DNA of 64,000 bases from Zobellia roscoffensis (GTDB lineage: Bacteria > Bacteroidota > Bacteroidia > Flavobacteriales > Flavobacteriaceae). The notes under the pieces are model-generated. The model was not told the origin of the DNA. It made no database searches and worked only from the letters and a program-made list of their open reading frames with translations. Each line of letters opens with the position of its first letter. The first letter of the stretch is position 1. Made by a program: the position numbers and the translations under genes. This document shows, one piece after another, positions 63,518-64,000 of this stretch. The DNA lies in NCBI RefSeq assembly GCF_015330165.1, contig NZ_JADDXT010000002.1:680504-744503 (forward strand), in the 5' to 3' direction.

Positions 63518-64000
63518 TTACAGAATATAAAAGATTAGACCTATTCTCAGCGGTTTAGAATTTAAGCTTTCACTCCCCACAATAACGCCATCATTAAAAA
63601 TGCTCGTTAATGAGTAATATGCATGAAGATTGAACGTATTATATCCAAAATTCAATGTTAGTCCATATTGAAAATCACGAATATCATGATTATAAAACGA
63701 GACTTTCCCAGTATCTGCAGGAACTAACTTGGACCTTCCTCCAAACACATAACCAAATTTCATACCTGCATACAATCTCCAAAACTTATATTCTGACGCA
63801 CTAGAATTTCTCCAACGAACCTCAAAAGGAACCTCCAACATATGAGTTTCTATCTTGTTCCGTTTAAAATCGTTATCACTCTCAAGTACACTATATGAAA
63901 CACCAGAAACAGTCTCTTCCGCTTTAAGATTTGAGTAATACGAATACACTCCGTATCCAATTCCTAAGCCTATAGCAGTAGTGCGACTGTCATTTAATGG
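63518..64000 (-). CDS. PorT-like outer-membrane barrel protein (5' end outside window)
   Basis: The C-terminal 160 codons of a gene that enters from beyond the right edge. The frame is open from 64000 (PLNDSRTTAIGLGIGYG) to the stop. Amphipathic strands with aromatic residues, the segment EYKFWRLYAGMKFGYVFGG and the ending RIGLIFYIL fit the PorT family of flavobacterial barrels, of which PorT is needed for type IX secretion. A paralogous barrel of the same Pfam group is equally possible. An internal GTG at 63949 could be mistaken for a start, but strong barrel sequence continues upstream of it. Confidence 0.6.
   Translation of the reverse strand, partial: PLNDSRTTAIGLGIGYGVYSYYSNLKAEETVSGVSYSVLESDNDFKRNKIETHMLEVPFEVRWRNSSASEYKFWRLYAGMKFGYVFGGRSKLVPADTGKVSFYNHDIRDFQYGLTLNFGYNTFNLHAYYSLTSIFNDGVIVGSESLNSKPLRIGLIFYIL

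Overview
The window reads as a chromosomal segment of a marine-type member of the Bacteroidetes, family Flavobacteriaceae. I base this on the type IX secretion genes (sprA at the left edge, a PorT-like barrel at the right edge, two proteins with type A C-terminal sorting domains), the complete alternative complex III plus cytochrome oxidase cluster, TAnnTTTG promoter elements in place of Shine-Dalgarno-led signals, and AT-rich DNA. The genus cannot be fixed from the sequence alone; the gene content resembles Zobellia/Maribacter-like genomes, which is an inference.

Layout. 0-12.4 kb (minus strand): ruvB, queG, an MFS transporter, maeB, ruvA and the partial giant gene sprA. 12.5-14.8 kb (plus): a large acyl-CoA dehydrogenase/oxidase-like gene. 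14.8-19.5 kb (minus): a pectate-lyase-like T9SS cargo gene sits between a complete DUF2807-type gene and a 281-bp second copy of that gene's 3' end, which looks like an acquired insertion. 19.7-31.6 kb (minus): the respiratory operon actA-B-C-D-E-F-coxB-coxA. 31.7-32.1 kb: a small SPOR-domain protein. 32.2-36.9 kb (minus): rimP-nusA-infB, with a terminator-like hairpin in its leader. 37-42.3 kb (plus): a cation/proton antiporter, tRNA-Gln (minus) and a DUF2723/GT117-like membrane protein. 42.4-44.8 kb (minus): a cysteine-less thioredoxin-like protein, a metallophosphoesterase and cutC. 44.8-50.3 kb (plus): a glycosylasparaginase, polA, a minimal T9SS cargo and an outer-membrane barrel. 50.5-57.4 kb: the translation cluster rplM-rpsI, rpsB-tsf, an inverted M61 peptidase lipoprotein, and pyrH-frr. 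57.5-63.5 kb (plus): an RND/MMPL exporter, asnS, rpoN and a PAP2-like membrane protein. The window ends in a PorT-like gene.

How the genes work together. ActA-F take electrons from menaquinol and pass them to the CoxA/B oxidase in one supercomplex. rimP, nusA, infB, rplM, rpsI, rpsB, tsf and frr supply the translation and transcription-coupling machinery. SprA and the PorT-like protein belong to the secretion route that would export the pectate lyase and the 115-residue CTD protein.

Most of the window is ordinary core genome. The least ordinary signals are four. First, the direct-repeat-flanked pectate lyase unit, whose repeat copies differ mostly at silent positions. Second, a similar helix-hairpin-helix tail fused to both ribosomal protein S2 and the respiratory subunit ActC. 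Third, strong RNA hairpins in the rimP-nusA-infB leader and around rpsB-tsf. Fourth, a thioredoxin-fold protein that has lost both active-site cysteines. I saw no CRISPR array, transposase, integrase, phage gene or unmistakable new system.
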